From: Sulfuritalea sp.
GTDB taxonomy: Bacteria; Pseudomonadota; Gammaproteobacteria; Burkholderiales; Rhodocyclaceae
Assembly: GCF_017302275.1 (NCBI RefSeq)
Contig: NZ_JAFLDR010000006.1
Coordinates: 78,354 to 142,353, forward strand
Direction of reading: 5' to 3'
DNA: 64,000 nt
A program made the translations under genes and the position numbers. The notes beneath the pieces were generated by a model that was not told where the DNA came from, ran no database searches, and saw nothing but the letters and a program-made list of their open reading frames with translations. This document shows, piece after piece, positions 31,638-40,432 of this stretch. How positions within the stretch are numbered: the first letter of the stretch is position 1; every line of letters starts with the position of its first letter.

Positions 31638-32369
31638 ATGGATACCAGAATGACCGCTCCCCGACTCGCCGACGTCGTTGCGCGCGAGATCGAACAGCGC
31701 GTGCTCGAGGGCCGCCTGAAACCCGGCGACCGCTTGCCGTCCGAGCGGGAACTGTCGGTCCAGCTCGGCGTTTCGCGCGCTTCGCTACGTGAAGCCATCC
31801 AGAAGCTTGCCGCGCGCGGCTTGCTGGAAAGCAGGCAGGGCGGGGGAACCTTCGTCACCGACCGGCTGGATTCGAGCTTCGGCAATCCGTGGGAGGAAAT
31901 CCTGCGCGATCATCCGGGTGTCCATGAGGACATGCTGGAGTTCCGCCACATGCTGGAAGCGCGTGCCGCCGAATGCGCGGCGACGCGGGCCACGACCGTC
32001 GACCGCGAACGTGTGAGGCAGTGCCTCGCAGCACTCGAGGATTCATTTCGCGGCCAGGACCTCGACCTGCAGGTGGATAGCGACCTGGCCTTCCATCAGG
32101 CCATCGCCGAGGCCTCGCACAACGTCATCGTCGGCCACCTCACGGCCAGCCTGTTGCGCCTGATGCGCGACAACCTGCGCCGCAACCTCTCCGAACTGAT
32201 GCAGGTGCCGGCGGCCCGCGAAGCCTTGCTCGACCAGCACCGGGCGGTGTGGCATGCCATTGAGCAGGGGGATGCCGGCCAGGCGCTGGATGCGGCTGCC
32301 AGCCATATCGGCTACGTGCGCCAGAACCTGACGCGCATGCTGCGCAGCGACGCCCGCCACAAGCCGTAA
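31638..32369 (+). CDS. FCD-domain GntR-family regulator (LldR/PdhR-like)
   Basis: A 243-aa regulator. The N-terminal winged helix (residues about 8-75) has the GntR signature LKPGDRLPSERELSVQLGVS and RASLREAIQKLAARGLLE. The FCD ligand domain follows (about 95-230), with ALEDSFRGQDLDLQVDSDLAFH and LDQHRAVWHAIEQGDAGQAL. In this subfamily ligands are carboxylates such as pyruvate, lactate or fatty acyl-CoA. Its divergence from the TRAP genes and the two TGGTNNNACCA sites suggest it represses the transporter and itself. Alternative start: ATG 31650. Confidence 0.9.
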   Translation: MDTRMTAPRLADVVAREIEQRVLEGRLKPGDRLPSERELSVQLGVSRASLREAIQKLAARGLLESRQGGGTFVTDRLDSSFGNPWEEILRDHPGVHEDMLEFRHMLEARAAECAATRATTVDRERVRQCLAALEDSFRGQDLDLQVDSDLAFHQAIAEASHNVIVGHLTASLLRLMRDNLRRNLSELMQVPAAREALLDQHRAVWHAIEQGDAGQALDAAASHIGYVRQNLTRMLRSDARHKP

Positions 32370-32379
32370 AATACGCCGC

Positions 32380-33024
32380 ATGACGGCAACACGCATCACC
32401 CGCTTCTGCCTGATTCGCCATGGCGAGACCGACTGGAACGGCGAAAAGCGCATCCAGGGGCAGATCGACATCGACCTCAATGCCCGCGGCGAAGCCCAGG
32501 CACGGGCCGTCGCCGACGGCCTGCAAGGGCAGTCTTTTGCCGCCATCTACAGCAGCGACCTGCGCCGCGCCTGGCATACGGCGAGCATTGCCGCCGCAGG
32601 GCTCGGTCTCGCCGTCTCGCCGGCGCCGACTTTGCGCGAGCGGCATTTCGGCGTGCTGCAGGGCGTCACCGCGAGCGAGGCGCGCGAGCAGCTGCCGCAT
32701 GCCCACCATCACCACCTGGCGCGCACGCCGGACTACGATTTCGACAGCGGCGAATCCCTGGTCGTGTTCGCCGAGCGGGTGATGAGCGGGCTCGATGCGC
32801 TGGCGGAGTGTCACCTCGGGCAAAGTGTGCTCGCCTTCACCCACGGCGGCGTGCTCGACATTGCCTATCGCGCCGCGACGCGCCGCGCGCTCGATGCGCC
32901 GCGCGATTTCATGCTGCCCAATGCTGCCTTCAACTGGCTGGAACGCGATGACGTCGGCTGGCGATTGATTTCCTGGGCCGATTGCGGGCATCTGCAGCGC
33001 GCGCTGGACGAAGTGCCCGGCTAG
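32380..33024 (+). CDS. Histidine phosphatase family protein
   Basis: A 214-aa phosphoglycerate mutase-like phosphatase. The phosphohistidine motif is [10 protein letters not shown] near residue 11, with the second histidine in [11 protein letters not shown]. It also has [11 protein letters not shown], typical of cobalamin phosphatase or broad-specificity GpmB/CobC-like enzymes. The substrate cannot be told from sequence. It starts 11 nt after the regulator gene and probably shares its transcript; glyA follows. Confidence 0.9.
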   Translation: MTATRITRFCLIRHGETDWNGEKRIQGQIDIDLNARGEAQARAVADGLQGQSFAAIYSSDLRRAWHTASIAAAGLGLAVSPAPTLRERHFGVLQGVTASEAREQLPHAHHHHLARTPDYDFDSGESLVVFAERVMSGLDALAECHLGQSVLAFTHGGVLDIAYRAATRRALDAPRDFMLPNAAFNWLERDDVGWRLISWADCGHLQRALDEVPG

Positions 33025-33094
33025 CCGCCGCTTGGCGGCCGGACCGGGGCGGATGCTAAAATTCGATGTTTCCCACCCCTCTCCGGATCCCGCC

Positions 33095-34339
33095 ATGTTC
33101 CAGAAGCAAAACGCCCTCGCCAAGACCGATCCCGAACTCTGGACCGCGATCCAGAACGAGAACCGCCGCCAGGAAGACCACATCGAGTTGATCGCCTCGG
33201 AGAACTATGTGTCCTGGCCGGTGATGGAAGCCCAGGGCTCGCAACTGACAAACAAGTATGCCGAGGGTTATCCGGGCAAGCGCTACTATGGTGGCTGCGA
33301 GAACGTGGACGTGGTCGAGCAGCTGGCCATCGACCGGGCGAAGCAGCTGTTCGGCGCCGATTGCGCCAACGTGCAGCCCAATTCCGGCTCGCAGGCCAAC
33401 CAGGCGGTGTTCTTCGCCTTCCTCAAGCCGGGCGACACCATCCTCGGCATGAATCTGTCGATGGGCGGTCACCTGACCCACGGCATGCCGCTCAACATCA
33501 GCGGCAAGTGGTTCAACATCGTGCCCTACGGCCTCGACCAGAACGAGGAAATCGACTACGCCGAGATGGAGCGGCTGGCGCACGAGCACAAGCCCAAACT
33601 GATCATCGCCGGTGCTTCCGCCTACGCGCTGCGGATCGACTTCGAGCGTTTCGCCAGGGTGGCCAAGGCCGTCGGCGCCATTTTCATGGTGGATATGGCG
33701 CACTACGCCGGTCTGGTCGCTGCCGGCTGCTACCCGAATCCGGTACCCCACGCCGATGTCGTCACCACGACCACGCACAAGACCCTGCGCGGTCCGCGCG
33801 GCGGCCTGATCCTGATGCGCGCCGAGCACGAAAAGGCGATCAACTCGGCGATCTTCCCCGGCATTCAGGGCGGACCGCTGGAGCATGTGATAGCCGCCAA
33901 GGCGGTGGCGCTGAAGGAGGCGATGACGCAGGAATTCAAGGACTACCAGAGGCTGGTGATCGACAATGCCCAGGTGATGGCCAGGGTATTGAAGAGCCGC
34001 GGCCTGCGCATCGTCTCGGGACGTACCGAGTCGCATGTATTCCTGGTCGATCTGCAGGCCAAGAACATCACCGGCAAGGATGCCGAGGCCGCGCTGGGCC
34101 GCGCCCACTTGACGGTGAACAAGAACGCCATCCCCAATGATCCGCAAAAGCCCTTCGTCACCTCCGGCATCCGCCTCGGCACGCCGGCGATGACCACGCG
34201 CGGCTTCACCTCGGTCGAGGCCGAACGGGTCGCCAACCTGATCGCCGACGTGCTCGACGCGCCGAACGACGAGGCGGTGCTGGCGCGGGTGCGCGGCGAG
34301 GTGTCCGTTATGTGCAAGAAGTTTCCGGTGTATGGCTGA
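33095..34339 (+). CDS. glyA: Serine hydroxymethyltransferase
   Basis: PLP enzyme that interconverts serine and glycine with tetrahydrofolate, 414 aa. The start at ATG 33095 ([16 protein letters not shown]) is chosen by family length; an upstream in-frame ATG at 33032 adds 21 non-conserved residues. Key features: [34 protein letters not shown] and the PLP-lysine motif [14 protein letters not shown]. It heads a glyA-nrdR-ribD cluster typical of betaproteobacteria. Confidence 0.97.
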   Translation: MFQKQNALAKTDPELWTAIQNENRRQEDHIELIASENYVSWPVMEAQGSQLTNKYAEGYPGKRYYGGCENVDVVEQLAIDRAKQLFGADCANVQPNSGSQANQAVFFAFLKPGDTILGMNLSMGGHLTHGMPLNISGKWFNIVPYGLDQNEEIDYAEMERLAHEHKPKLIIAGASAYALRIDFERFARVAKAVGAIFMVDMAHYAGLVAAGCYPNPVPHADVVTTTTHKTLRGPRGGLILMRAEHEKAINSAIFPGIQGGPLEHVIAAKAVALKEAMTQEFKDYQRLVIDNAQVMARVLKSRGLRIVSGRTESHVFLVDLQAKNITGKDAEAALGRAHLTVNKNAIPNDPQKPFVTSGIRLGTPAMTTRGFTSVEAERVANLIADVLDAPNDEAVLARVRGEVSVMCKKFPVYG

Positions 34340-34344
34340 CCGTC

Positions 34345-34818
34345 ATGAAGTGCCCGTATTGCGCCGAGCCTAATACCCAGGTCGTCGATACACGGGAAAA
34401 CGAGGACGGTGACACGGTTCGTCGTCGTCGTCGCTGTTTGTCCTGCGACAAGCGCTTCACCACCTACGAGCGCGTCGAGTTGCAGTTGCCCCAGGTGGTG
34501 AAGAAAAACGGCAGCCGTACCGACTACGACCGCGACAAGCTCAAGGCCAGCATGATGCTGGCGATGAGGAAGCGCCCGGTTACCACGGAAAGCATCGACC
34601 TCGCGCTCGATCGTATCGAGGAAAAGCTGGTGCAGCTGGCGCTGCGCGAAGTGGCCTCGGACCGCATCGGCGAGCTGGTGATGCGCGAACTGAAGAAACT
34701 CGACAAGGTGGCCTATATCCGTTTCGCCTCGGTGTACCGCAACTTCGAGGACGTGGACGAGTTCTCGGACGCCATCCGCGAAATCAAGAAGCCGCGGCAG
34801 CCCCGCGCCAGGTCCTGA
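34345..34818 (+). CDS. nrdR: Transcriptional repressor NrdR
   Basis: Repressor of ribonucleotide reductase genes, 157 aa. The N-terminal zinc ribbon has MKCPYC and CLSCDK; the ATP-cone follows, with [19 protein letters not shown]. The start at 34345 is the canonical one, and only 5 nt separate it from the glyA stop. The C-terminal [17 protein letters not shown] is fully conserved. Its position between glyA and ribD is usual. Confidence 0.97.
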   Translation: MKCPYCAEPNTQVVDTRENEDGDTVRRRRRCLSCDKRFTTYERVELQLPQVVKKNGSRTDYDRDKLKASMMLAMRKRPVTTESIDLALDRIEEKLVQLALREVASDRIGELVMRELKKLDKVAYIRFASVYRNFEDVDEFSDAIREIKKPRQPRARS

Positions 34819-34842
34819 CGGGTTGCGGCTGATGGGCGCCGC

Positions 34843-35946
34843 ATGAGTTTTTCCGCTGCCGACCATGGTTTCATGACGCGTGCGCTGCAACTGGCGCAGC
34901 GCGGCCTGAATACCGCGACCCCCAATCCCCGCGTCGGCTGCGTCATGGTCCGCGACGGCAAAGCCATCGGCGAAGGCTGGCATGAAAAGGCGGGCGGACC
35001 GCATGCCGAGGCCGCCGCGCTGGCGCAAATAGTCGGCGCTGGCGATACGGCGGTCGGTGCCACGGCCTACGTCACGCTGGAACCCTGCAGCCATTTCGGG
35101 CGCACGCCGCCCTGCGCAGATGCGCTGATCGAGGCCGGTGTGGCGCGGGTCGTTGCCGCGATGCAGGATCCGAATCCGCTGGTCGCCGGGCAGGGCCTGG
35201 CGCGGATTTCCGCCGCGGGCATCGAAGTAGCCAGCGGATTGCTGGTAGCCGAGGCGAGGGAGCTCAACATCGGCTTCGTCTCGCGCATGACGCGCGGGCG
35301 ACCCTGGCTGCGGCTGAAAGTCGCTGCCAGCCTTGATGGCAAGACCGCGCTAAACAACGGTGTATCGCAGTGGATCACCGGGCCGGATGCCCGGCGCGAT
35401 GCCCACGCCTGGCGCGCGCGCTCCTGCGCGGTGCTGACCGGCATCGGTACGGTGAAGGACGACAATCCCCGGCTCACCGTGCGCGAGGTTGCTGCTCCGC
35501 GCCAGCCGCTCAAGGTGGTGATCGACAGCCGGCTCGAAACGCCGGCCGATGCCGCCGTGCTCGATGGCGGCAACGTGCTGATCGTCGCGGCGCAGGACGA
35601 TCCCGCGCGCAGTGCGGCCCTGCGCGCGCGCGGTGCCGAGATCGTGTTTTTGCCCAATGCGCAGGGCAAGGTCGAGCTCCCGGCCCTGCTGCAGGAACTC
35701 GGGCGGCGTGGCATCAACGAAGTGCTCGCCGAAGCCGGCACGCGACTCAACGGTTCCCTGCTGCGCGAAGGCTGTGTCGATGAACTGCTGATCTACCAGG
35801 CGCCGATGCTGATCGGCGATGCCGCGCGCGGCATGTTCGGGCTCGCCGAACTGACCGAGCTGGCCGGGGTGTGCCGCTTGAACATCATCGAGCGCCGTAG
35901 CGTGGGCGCCGACTTTCGCATCCGGGCACGCCTTGGCCAGGCGTGA
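34843..35946 (+). CDS. ribD: Bifunctional riboflavin deaminase/reductase RibD
   Basis: Riboflavin pathway enzyme with an N-terminal deaminase and a C-terminal reductase, 367 aa. Zinc ligands of the deaminase are seen in GGPHAEAAAL and PCSHFGRTPPCADAL. The reductase half has LRLKVAASLDGKTAL, WITGPDARRDAHAWRARSCA and EAGTRLNGSLL. Between HAE and GATAYVTLEPC there are three more residues than in E. coli RibD; this segment (about IVGAGDTAV) is encoded by a dispersed repeat (35031-35052). The next gene overlaps the end by 14 nt. Confidence 0.95.
   Translation: MSFSAADHGFMTRALQLAQRGLNTATPNPRVGCVMVRDGKAIGEGWHEKAGGPHAEAAALAQIVGAGDTAVGATAYVTLEPCSHFGRTPPCADALIEAGVARVVAAMQDPNPLVAGQGLARISAAGIEVASGLLVAEARELNIGFVSRMTRGRPWLRLKVAASLDGKTALNNGVSQWITGPDARRDAHAWRARSCAVLTGIGTVKDDNPRLTVREVAAPRQPLKVVIDSRLETPADAAVLDGGNVLIVAAQDDPARSAALRARGAEIVFLPNAQGKVELPALLQELGRRGINEVLAEAGTRLNGSLLREGCVDELLIYQAPMLIGDAARGMFGLAELTELAGVCRLNIIERRSVGADFRIRARLGQA
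35031..35052 (+). repeat. Dispersed GC-rich repeat, short form (copy G), inside ribD
   Basis: Reads AGTCGGCGCTGGCG followed by ATACGGCG, the exact short form. It is in frame in the deaminase domain of ribD, between two zinc-ligand motifs. Confidence 0.8.
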
Positions 35947-36310
35947 CAGGGACGAGGAGGAGGGGCGGCGCGATTTTCGCGGCCGCAGCCTGCTGATCAA
36001 CATCCTGCGCGTGTTCCACATCGTCGGGCTGGCCGGCATTTCCGCCGCGGTGCTGGCCGGTGCGGCGGGCGCCGAACAGTGGGGCGGCGTGATGCTGGTT
36101 TCCGGCATCGGCATCATCGCGCTCGATGCCTGGGCCAATCCGCTCTATTTTCGCCAGGCCAAGGGAATCGGTACGCTGCTCAAGATCGCCCTGGTGGTGC
36201 TGATGGTGGTTTGGGACAGCGGGCGCCAGCCGCTGTTCTGGTTCGTGCTGGCGTTTTCCGTCGCGCTCAGCCACGCACCGGGGCGGATTCGCCACCGGCA
36301 GTTGTTCTGA
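35933..36310 (+). CDS. Small conserved membrane protein of unknown function
   Basis: A 125-aa protein with three or four predicted membrane helices (for example VGLAGISAAVLAGAAGA, GVMLVSGIGIIALDAWA and LLKIALVVLMVVW) after a charged N-terminus (RRDRDEEEGRRDFRGR). The start is TTG 35933, overlapping ribD by 14 nt, which implies translational coupling; no ATG or GTG fits the helices better. It is convergent with the moeB-like gene 12 nt away. Function unknown. Confidence 0.7.
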   Translation: MARRDRDEEEGRRDFRGRSLLINILRVFHIVGLAGISAAVLAGAAGAEQWGGVMLVSGIGIIALDAWANPLYFRQAKGIGTLLKIALVVLMVVWDSGRQPLFWFVLAFSVALSHAPGRIRHRQLF

Positions 36311-36322
36311 CCAGCCGAAGGC

Positions 36323-37078
36323 TCAGTTCGCGGCCGCGCCGCAGACCGTGCAGCCCGGATCACGCGGCAGGCGGATCTCGCGCCACTCCATGCCGAGGCC
36401 ATCGAGCAGCAACAAGCGACCGGCGAGGCTGGTGCCGCAGCCGATCAGCAATTTCAGTGCTTCGGCGGCCTGCACCGTGCCGATGATGCCGGTCAGCGGC
36501 GCGAAGACGCCCATCACCGCGCAGCGCACTTCCTCGACCTCCTGACCTTCGGGAAACAGGCAGTGGTAGCAAGGGGCGTCCGCCTGGCGCGAATCGAACA
36601 CCGCCACCTGGCCGTCGAAGCGGATTGCCGCACCGGAGACCAAAGGCTTGCGGAACTTGACGCAGGCTCGATTCACGGCGTGGCGCGTGGCGAAGTTGTC
36701 GCAGCAGTCGAGCACGATGTCGGCCTGCGCCACTTCCGCGTCCAGGCGCTCGCCGGAAAGCCGCTCGGCCAGCGCGACGACCCGGCATTCGGGATTGATC
36801 TCGCCCAGGGTGCGCTTGCCGGAGGCTGACTTGCTCATGCCGACCGCATCGGTGCGATGCAGGATCTGGCGTTGCAGGTTCGTCATGTCCACCGTATCGC
36901 CATCGGCCAGCACCAGCGTGCCGACGCCGGCCGAGGCGAGGTAGTAGGCGGCGGGCGAACCGAGACCGCCGGCGCCGATCACCAGGGCGCGCGCATTGAC
37001 GATGTTTTCCTGCCCTTCGATGCCGATCTGCGGCAGCAGGATGTGGCGGCTGTAGCGCAGCAGCTGTTCGTCGTTCAT
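36323..37078 (-). CDS. moeB: MoeB/ThiF-family adenylyltransferase
   Basis: E1-like enzyme that adenylates the C-terminus of a sulfur-carrier protein (MoaD, ThiS or similar), 251 aa. The nucleotide loop is GAGGLGSPAAYYLASAG and the Arg finger lies in NLQRQILH. Zinc-binding CxxC pairs are seen at CYHC and at CTVC near the C-terminus. MoeB (molybdopterin) and ThiF (thiamine) cannot be separated on this evidence; the symbol is the common annotation. It is followed on the same strand side by a hypothetical gene upstream (37093-37575). Confidence 0.88.
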   Translation of the reverse strand: MNDEQLLRYSRHILLPQIGIEGQENIVNARALVIGAGGLGSPAAYYLASAGVGTLVLADGDTVDMTNLQRQILHRTDAVGMSKSASGKRTLGEINPECRVVALAERLSGERLDAEVAQADIVLDCCDNFATRHAVNRACVKFRKPLVSGAAIRFDGQVAVFDSRQADAPCYHCLFPEGQEVEEVRCAVMGVFAPLTGIIGTVQAAEALKLLIGCGTSLAGRLLLLDGLGMEWREIRLPRDPGCTVCGAAAN

Positions 37079-37092
37079 TGGGCCGTCGGGGC

Positions 37093-37575
37093 TCAGCGTT
37101 CCTGACGCAGCTCGGGCGGAGTCTCGTCGTGATCGCCGTGGGGATGGTGTTCCCAGGCCTTGGAATAGACCTCGTGCGATTTCTTGATCAGGCGTTCCGG
37201 CACGCGCATGTTGCGCATCTGGGTTTCCTCGCAGAAATACACTACGGTTCGCACCAGCTTGCTATAGACGCTATTGTCGAGATGGAAGCCCTGGCGCACC
37301 AGCGCGGCTTCCAGTCCCTCCAGCGAGTAGTCGCTGATCTCGTACCAGATCGAGAGGCTGCAGGGAACGAGGCCGCTGTCGATTTCCATGCCGTCCAGCC
37401 CGGCAAGCAGCCTGCGCGCTTCTTCCACATGTTCCGGATGGTTCGGGTCGAAGCGCAGTTCGCGGTGCTTGCGCGTACCGGGTTGCGGCACGAACGCGGC
37501 GGGACGCTGGCGCGGCTTGCCATCGCGCTTTTCGTCCCGCAATTCGCGAGCCTTCTCCGGGGTCATCCTGCTCAT
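37093..37575 (-). CDS. Conserved hypothetical protein
   Basis: A 160-aa soluble protein with a basic N-terminal tail (PEKARELRDEKRDGKPRQRP) and a central segment, HVEEARRLLAGLDGMEIDSG then LVPCSLSIWYEISDYSLEGL, that looks like a small beta-alpha-beta fold (possibly similar in outline to HMA domains, unverified). A His-rich stretch HHPHGDHDE lies near the end. It precedes moeB by 14 nt and follows ctpA by 64 nt, all on the minus strand. I do not recognise the family. Confidence 0.7.
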   Translation of the reverse strand: MSRMTPEKARELRDEKRDGKPRQRPAAFVPQPGTRKHRELRFDPNHPEHVEEARRLLAGLDGMEIDSGLVPCSLSIWYEISDYSLEGLEAALVRQGFHLDNSVYSKLVRTVVYFCEETQMRNMRVPERLIKKSHEVYSKAWEHHPHGDHDETPPELRQER

Positions 37576-37639
37576 CGTTCGCCTCCCGATGAAAAAGCTT
37601 GTGAAGACATTATCGAGCGGAACAACTGTTCATGTGGCT

Positions 37640-39043
37640 TCAGCGCTTGATGATCTGCCAGGCCTTGAGCAGATTGACCGCCTGGTTGAGCTGGTAGTCC
37701 TTCTTCGAGGCGAACTCGATGGGCGCTTGCGGCGAATCGTCGGCGTCGTCCTTGCCCTTCTTTTCGTCCTTCTTGGTCTGCGGCTTGGGTGCCGGCTCGG
37801 CGGCCTTTTCGTTTTCGCCGCCGAGATGGCGTTCCAGGTCGGCCTCGCGCACGCGTTCGCGCGATCCACCATTGGCGCTTTCCTCGACGATGATGTCGGG
37901 TGTAATGCCCTTGGCCTGGATCGAACGGCCCGAGGGCGTGAAATAGCGCGCCGTGGTGAGCTTGATCGCCGCATTGTTGGACAGTGGCAGCACCGTCTGC
38001 ACGGAGCCCTTGCCGAAGGTCTGGGTGCCCATCACGATGGCACGCTTGTGGTCCTGCAAGGCCCCGGCGACGATCTCCGACGCCGACGCGGAACCGCCAT
38101 TGACCAGCACCACCATCGGCGTGGTCCGCGCCCAGGCCGGCAGGCCTTTCATGATGTCTTCCTTGTTGCCGCGCTGGTAGTCCTCCGGGCTGGCCACGTA
38201 GCGTCGCTTGGCATCGTCGGTGCGGCCGTCGGTCGAGGTAACCAGGGTTTGTGGCGGCAGGAAGGCGGCGGAAACGCCCACCGCGCCGTTGAGCAACCCG
38301 CCTGGATCGTTGCGCAGGTCGAGCACCAGTCCCTTGATGCCGTCGCCCTTGGCCTCCTTGTCCGCCTTGGCCAGTTTGTCGAGGTGCTTAACCACGTCAG
38401 GCGCGGTTTCTTCCTGGAACTGGGTGACTCGCAGGTAGCCATAGCCGTTGTCGAGCAGCTTCGACTTGACGCTTTGCACCTTGATCTTTTCTCGCGTCAG
38501 GGTGACCTCGAAGGGTTTGCCTTCGCCCTTGCGCACGACGGTAAGCCGGATTTGGGTCTTTGGCTTGCCACGCATCTTCTTGACGGCGTCGCTGAGCGTG
38601 AGTCCTTTCACCGGAGTATCGTCAAGCTTGATGATCAAGTCGCCGGATTTCAAGCCGGCCCTTTGCGCCGGGGTGTCGTCGATCGGCGCCACCACCTTGA
38701 CGAAGCCGTCTTCCATGCCGACCTCGATGCCGAGGCCACCGAACTCGCCCTGGGTGCTGACCTGCAGGTCCTTGAAGGAATCGGGATCAAGGTAGGCCGA
38801 GTGCGGATCGAGGTTGGCCAGCATGCCGCTGATGGCGTGGGTGATCAGCTTCTTGTCATCGACCGGTTCCACATAGCCCTGCTTGATTGCGTTGTAGACA
38901 TCGGCAAAGCTGCGCAGCTCCTCGATCGGCAGCGCCGAACTGGCGGCATCCTTGTTCGCGCTGGCGGAAAAATTCAGGCTGATGAAGACGCCGGCGATCA
39001 GGCCGGTCACTACCAGACTCGCTTGCTGCAGCTTGCTGCTCAT
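37640..39043 (-). CDS. ctpA: Carboxyl-terminal processing protease, S41 family (CtpA)
   Basis: Periplasmic tail-specific protease, 467 aa. The start at 39043 (MSSKLQQASLVVTGLIAG) has GGAG upstream and gives an N-terminal signal or anchor. A PDZ domain follows (GGLGIEVGMEDGFVKVVAPI and AGLKSGDLIIKLDD), then the Ser-Lys catalytic dyad: Ser in VNGGSASASEIVAGAL and Lys in GTQTFGKGSVQT. A low-complexity Lys/Ala-rich tail precedes the end. With envC and gpmA it forms the common gpm-envC-ctpA order. Confidence 0.93.
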   Translation of the reverse strand: MSSKLQQASLVVTGLIAGVFISLNFSASANKDAASSALPIEELRSFADVYNAIKQGYVEPVDDKKLITHAISGMLANLDPHSAYLDPDSFKDLQVSTQGEFGGLGIEVGMEDGFVKVVAPIDDTPAQRAGLKSGDLIIKLDDTPVKGLTLSDAVKKMRGKPKTQIRLTVVRKGEGKPFEVTLTREKIKVQSVKSKLLDNGYGYLRVTQFQEETAPDVVKHLDKLAKADKEAKGDGIKGLVLDLRNDPGGLLNGAVGVSAAFLPPQTLVTSTDGRTDDAKRRYVASPEDYQRGNKEDIMKGLPAWARTTPMVVLVNGGSASASEIVAGALQDHKRAIVMGTQTFGKGSVQTVLPLSNNAAIKLTTARYFTPSGRSIQAKGITPDIIVEESANGGSRERVREADLERHLGGENEKAAEPAPKPQTKKDEKKGKDDADDSPQAPIEFASKKDYQLNQAVNLLKAWQIIKR

Positions 39044-39061
39044 AGGTACTCCGAAGAAGAA

Positions 39062-39138
39062 AGGCAAAGCCACATTGAACGCCCCCACCGCCCCATCCCC
39101 CGCCCACGCGGGGGCAACTGGTTGGCTCGCAGCGCTCG
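39062..39138 (+). repeat. GC-rich intergenic repeat family 3, copy 2
   Basis: In the 127-nt gap between ctpA and envC. It aligns with the reverse complement of 12653-12722: GGCAAA, ATTGAACGCCCC, a C-rich block, a GC stem-loop, then TTGGCTCGC and GCTCG. Confidence 0.65.
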
Positions 39139-39170
39139 AATACCAGAGGACGCCCCTCTGTTGTTGAACG

Positions 39171-40415
39171 CTAGCGAATGCCGACCCACTTGAGGGGGTC
39201 AAAGGGCTGGCCCCGATGCCTGAGTTCAAAGTATAAACCCGAGTCGGCATTGCCGCCGCTGTTTCCCACGGTGGCGACGGAATCACCATTTTTTACAACT
39301 GAGCCGACCGCCGCCAGCAGCGATTCGTTGTTGCCGTAAACGGACAGGAAGTCGTCACCGTGGTCGATCACCAGCAGGTTGCCAAAGCCGCGCAACCAGT
39401 CCGCGAACACCACCGTGCCCGGTGCCACGGCCCTGACCTCAAGGCCTTCGGCCGCGCGAATGAAGACGCCCTTCCAGAGTGCCCCTCCTTCCGCGCGCGG
39501 GGAGCCGAAGCGACCGGCGACCGTGCCCCTGGTCGGCAGGCGCAGCTTGCCGCGCAGGGCGGCGAAAGCGCCCGTGACGTCACCGGGATCGTGATTCTTC
39601 AGTCGTGGGGCCCCGGCCGTTACCGACCCGCCGGCATTGGGTGCCGCTTGGGCAACTCGTGGCCTGGCCTTGCGCGTCGCGGCGATCCGCGCCAGGCCAT
39701 CTATCAGCTTTGCCAGGCGCTGCTCATCCTTCTTCAGCGTGGCAATTTCCCGGCGTTGCGCCTTGAGCCGATCCCCGATCGCCGCCAGCATGCCGGCACG
39801 CTGCTTTCCGCGTTCGAGTAACTGGGCGCGACTTTCCTGCTGCCGCTGCTCGTTCTCCGCCACCTGCGCCTGCCGTTCGCGCGTAGCGTCGGCGAGCCGC
39901 TTTTTCTCGGCGGCGATGCTGCGCAACTGCTGTATCAGGTCGGCCTTGGCGCGCGAGAGTTGGGTCAGGAAATACCGGTCGCGCGTCGACTGGTTGGGAT
40001 CGGTGCCGGCAAGCAGAAGTGTCAGTGCGTCGGAATTGCCGCCGACGAACTGGCTGCGCAGTAGGTGCGCGAGGTGGTTCTGCTGCATTCCGGTCTGGCG
40101 GTCGAGACGCTGGTTCTGGGCATCGAGGTCGGCAATCTGGGCCTTCAGCCCGGCACGCTGGGTGCCAAGTTCATGCAAGCGCCGGTTGGCGTCGGATATC
40201 GCCGATTCGGTATCGCGCAACTGATCGGTGATGTGGCCTTTTGACTCCTCGGCCGCCGCCATTTCGCGTCGAAGCGCTTCGATGCGGCCCTTCAGGTCGT
40301 GGAGTTCGCCCTTCTTCGAATCCGCGTTGGCCGCGAATGCCGAAGAAAGGAAAACTGCTGTAACGAAGAATGAACAGTGGAACGCGAATGGTGCGAGGCG
40401 GTGCGGAATGCTCAC
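39171..40415 (-). CDS. envC: EnvC-type murein hydrolase activator
   Basis: A 414-aa periplasmic protein with a signal peptide (CSFFVTAVFLSSAFAANA), a long coiled coil (about residues 35-245) and a C-terminal LytM/M23-like domain (about 300-414). The LytM metal residues look degenerate: the usual HxxxD is replaced by WKGVFI and the second motif is HGDDFLSVYGN. EnvC proteins of this kind do not cleave but activate amidases at the division site. Located between gpmA (17-nt gap) and ctpA, the classical arrangement. Confidence 0.9.
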   Translation of the reverse strand: MSIPHRLAPFAFHCSFFVTAVFLSSAFAANADSKKGELHDLKGRIEALRREMAAAEESKGHITDQLRDTESAISDANRRLHELGTQRAGLKAQIADLDAQNQRLDRQTGMQQNHLAHLLRSQFVGGNSDALTLLLAGTDPNQSTRDRYFLTQLSRAKADLIQQLRSIAAEKKRLADATRERQAQVAENEQRQQESRAQLLERGKQRAGMLAAIGDRLKAQRREIATLKKDEQRLAKLIDGLARIAATRKARPRVAQAAPNAGGSVTAGAPRLKNHDPGDVTGAFAALRGKLRLPTRGTVAGRFGSPRAEGGALWKGVFIRAAEGLEVRAVAPGTVVFADWLRGFGNLLVIDHGDDFLSVYGNNESLLAAVGSVVKNGDSVATVGNSGGNADSGLYFELRHRGQPFDPLKWVGIR

Positions 40416-40432
40416 TGTTCACATTTCGTGTT

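Noticed and set aside
32610-32633. Possible repeat copy in the histidine phosphatase gene
   Set aside because: It differs from the core at several bases and the encoded segment fits the family, so it is not counted.
35893-35916. Possible repeat copy near the ribD 3' end
   Set aside because: The centre differs from the core and the protein segment (SVGADFRI) resembles normal RibD ends.
39171-40415. EnvC as an active M23 endopeptidase
   Set aside because: The metal-binding HxxxD and HxH motifs are degenerate, so an activator role is more likely.
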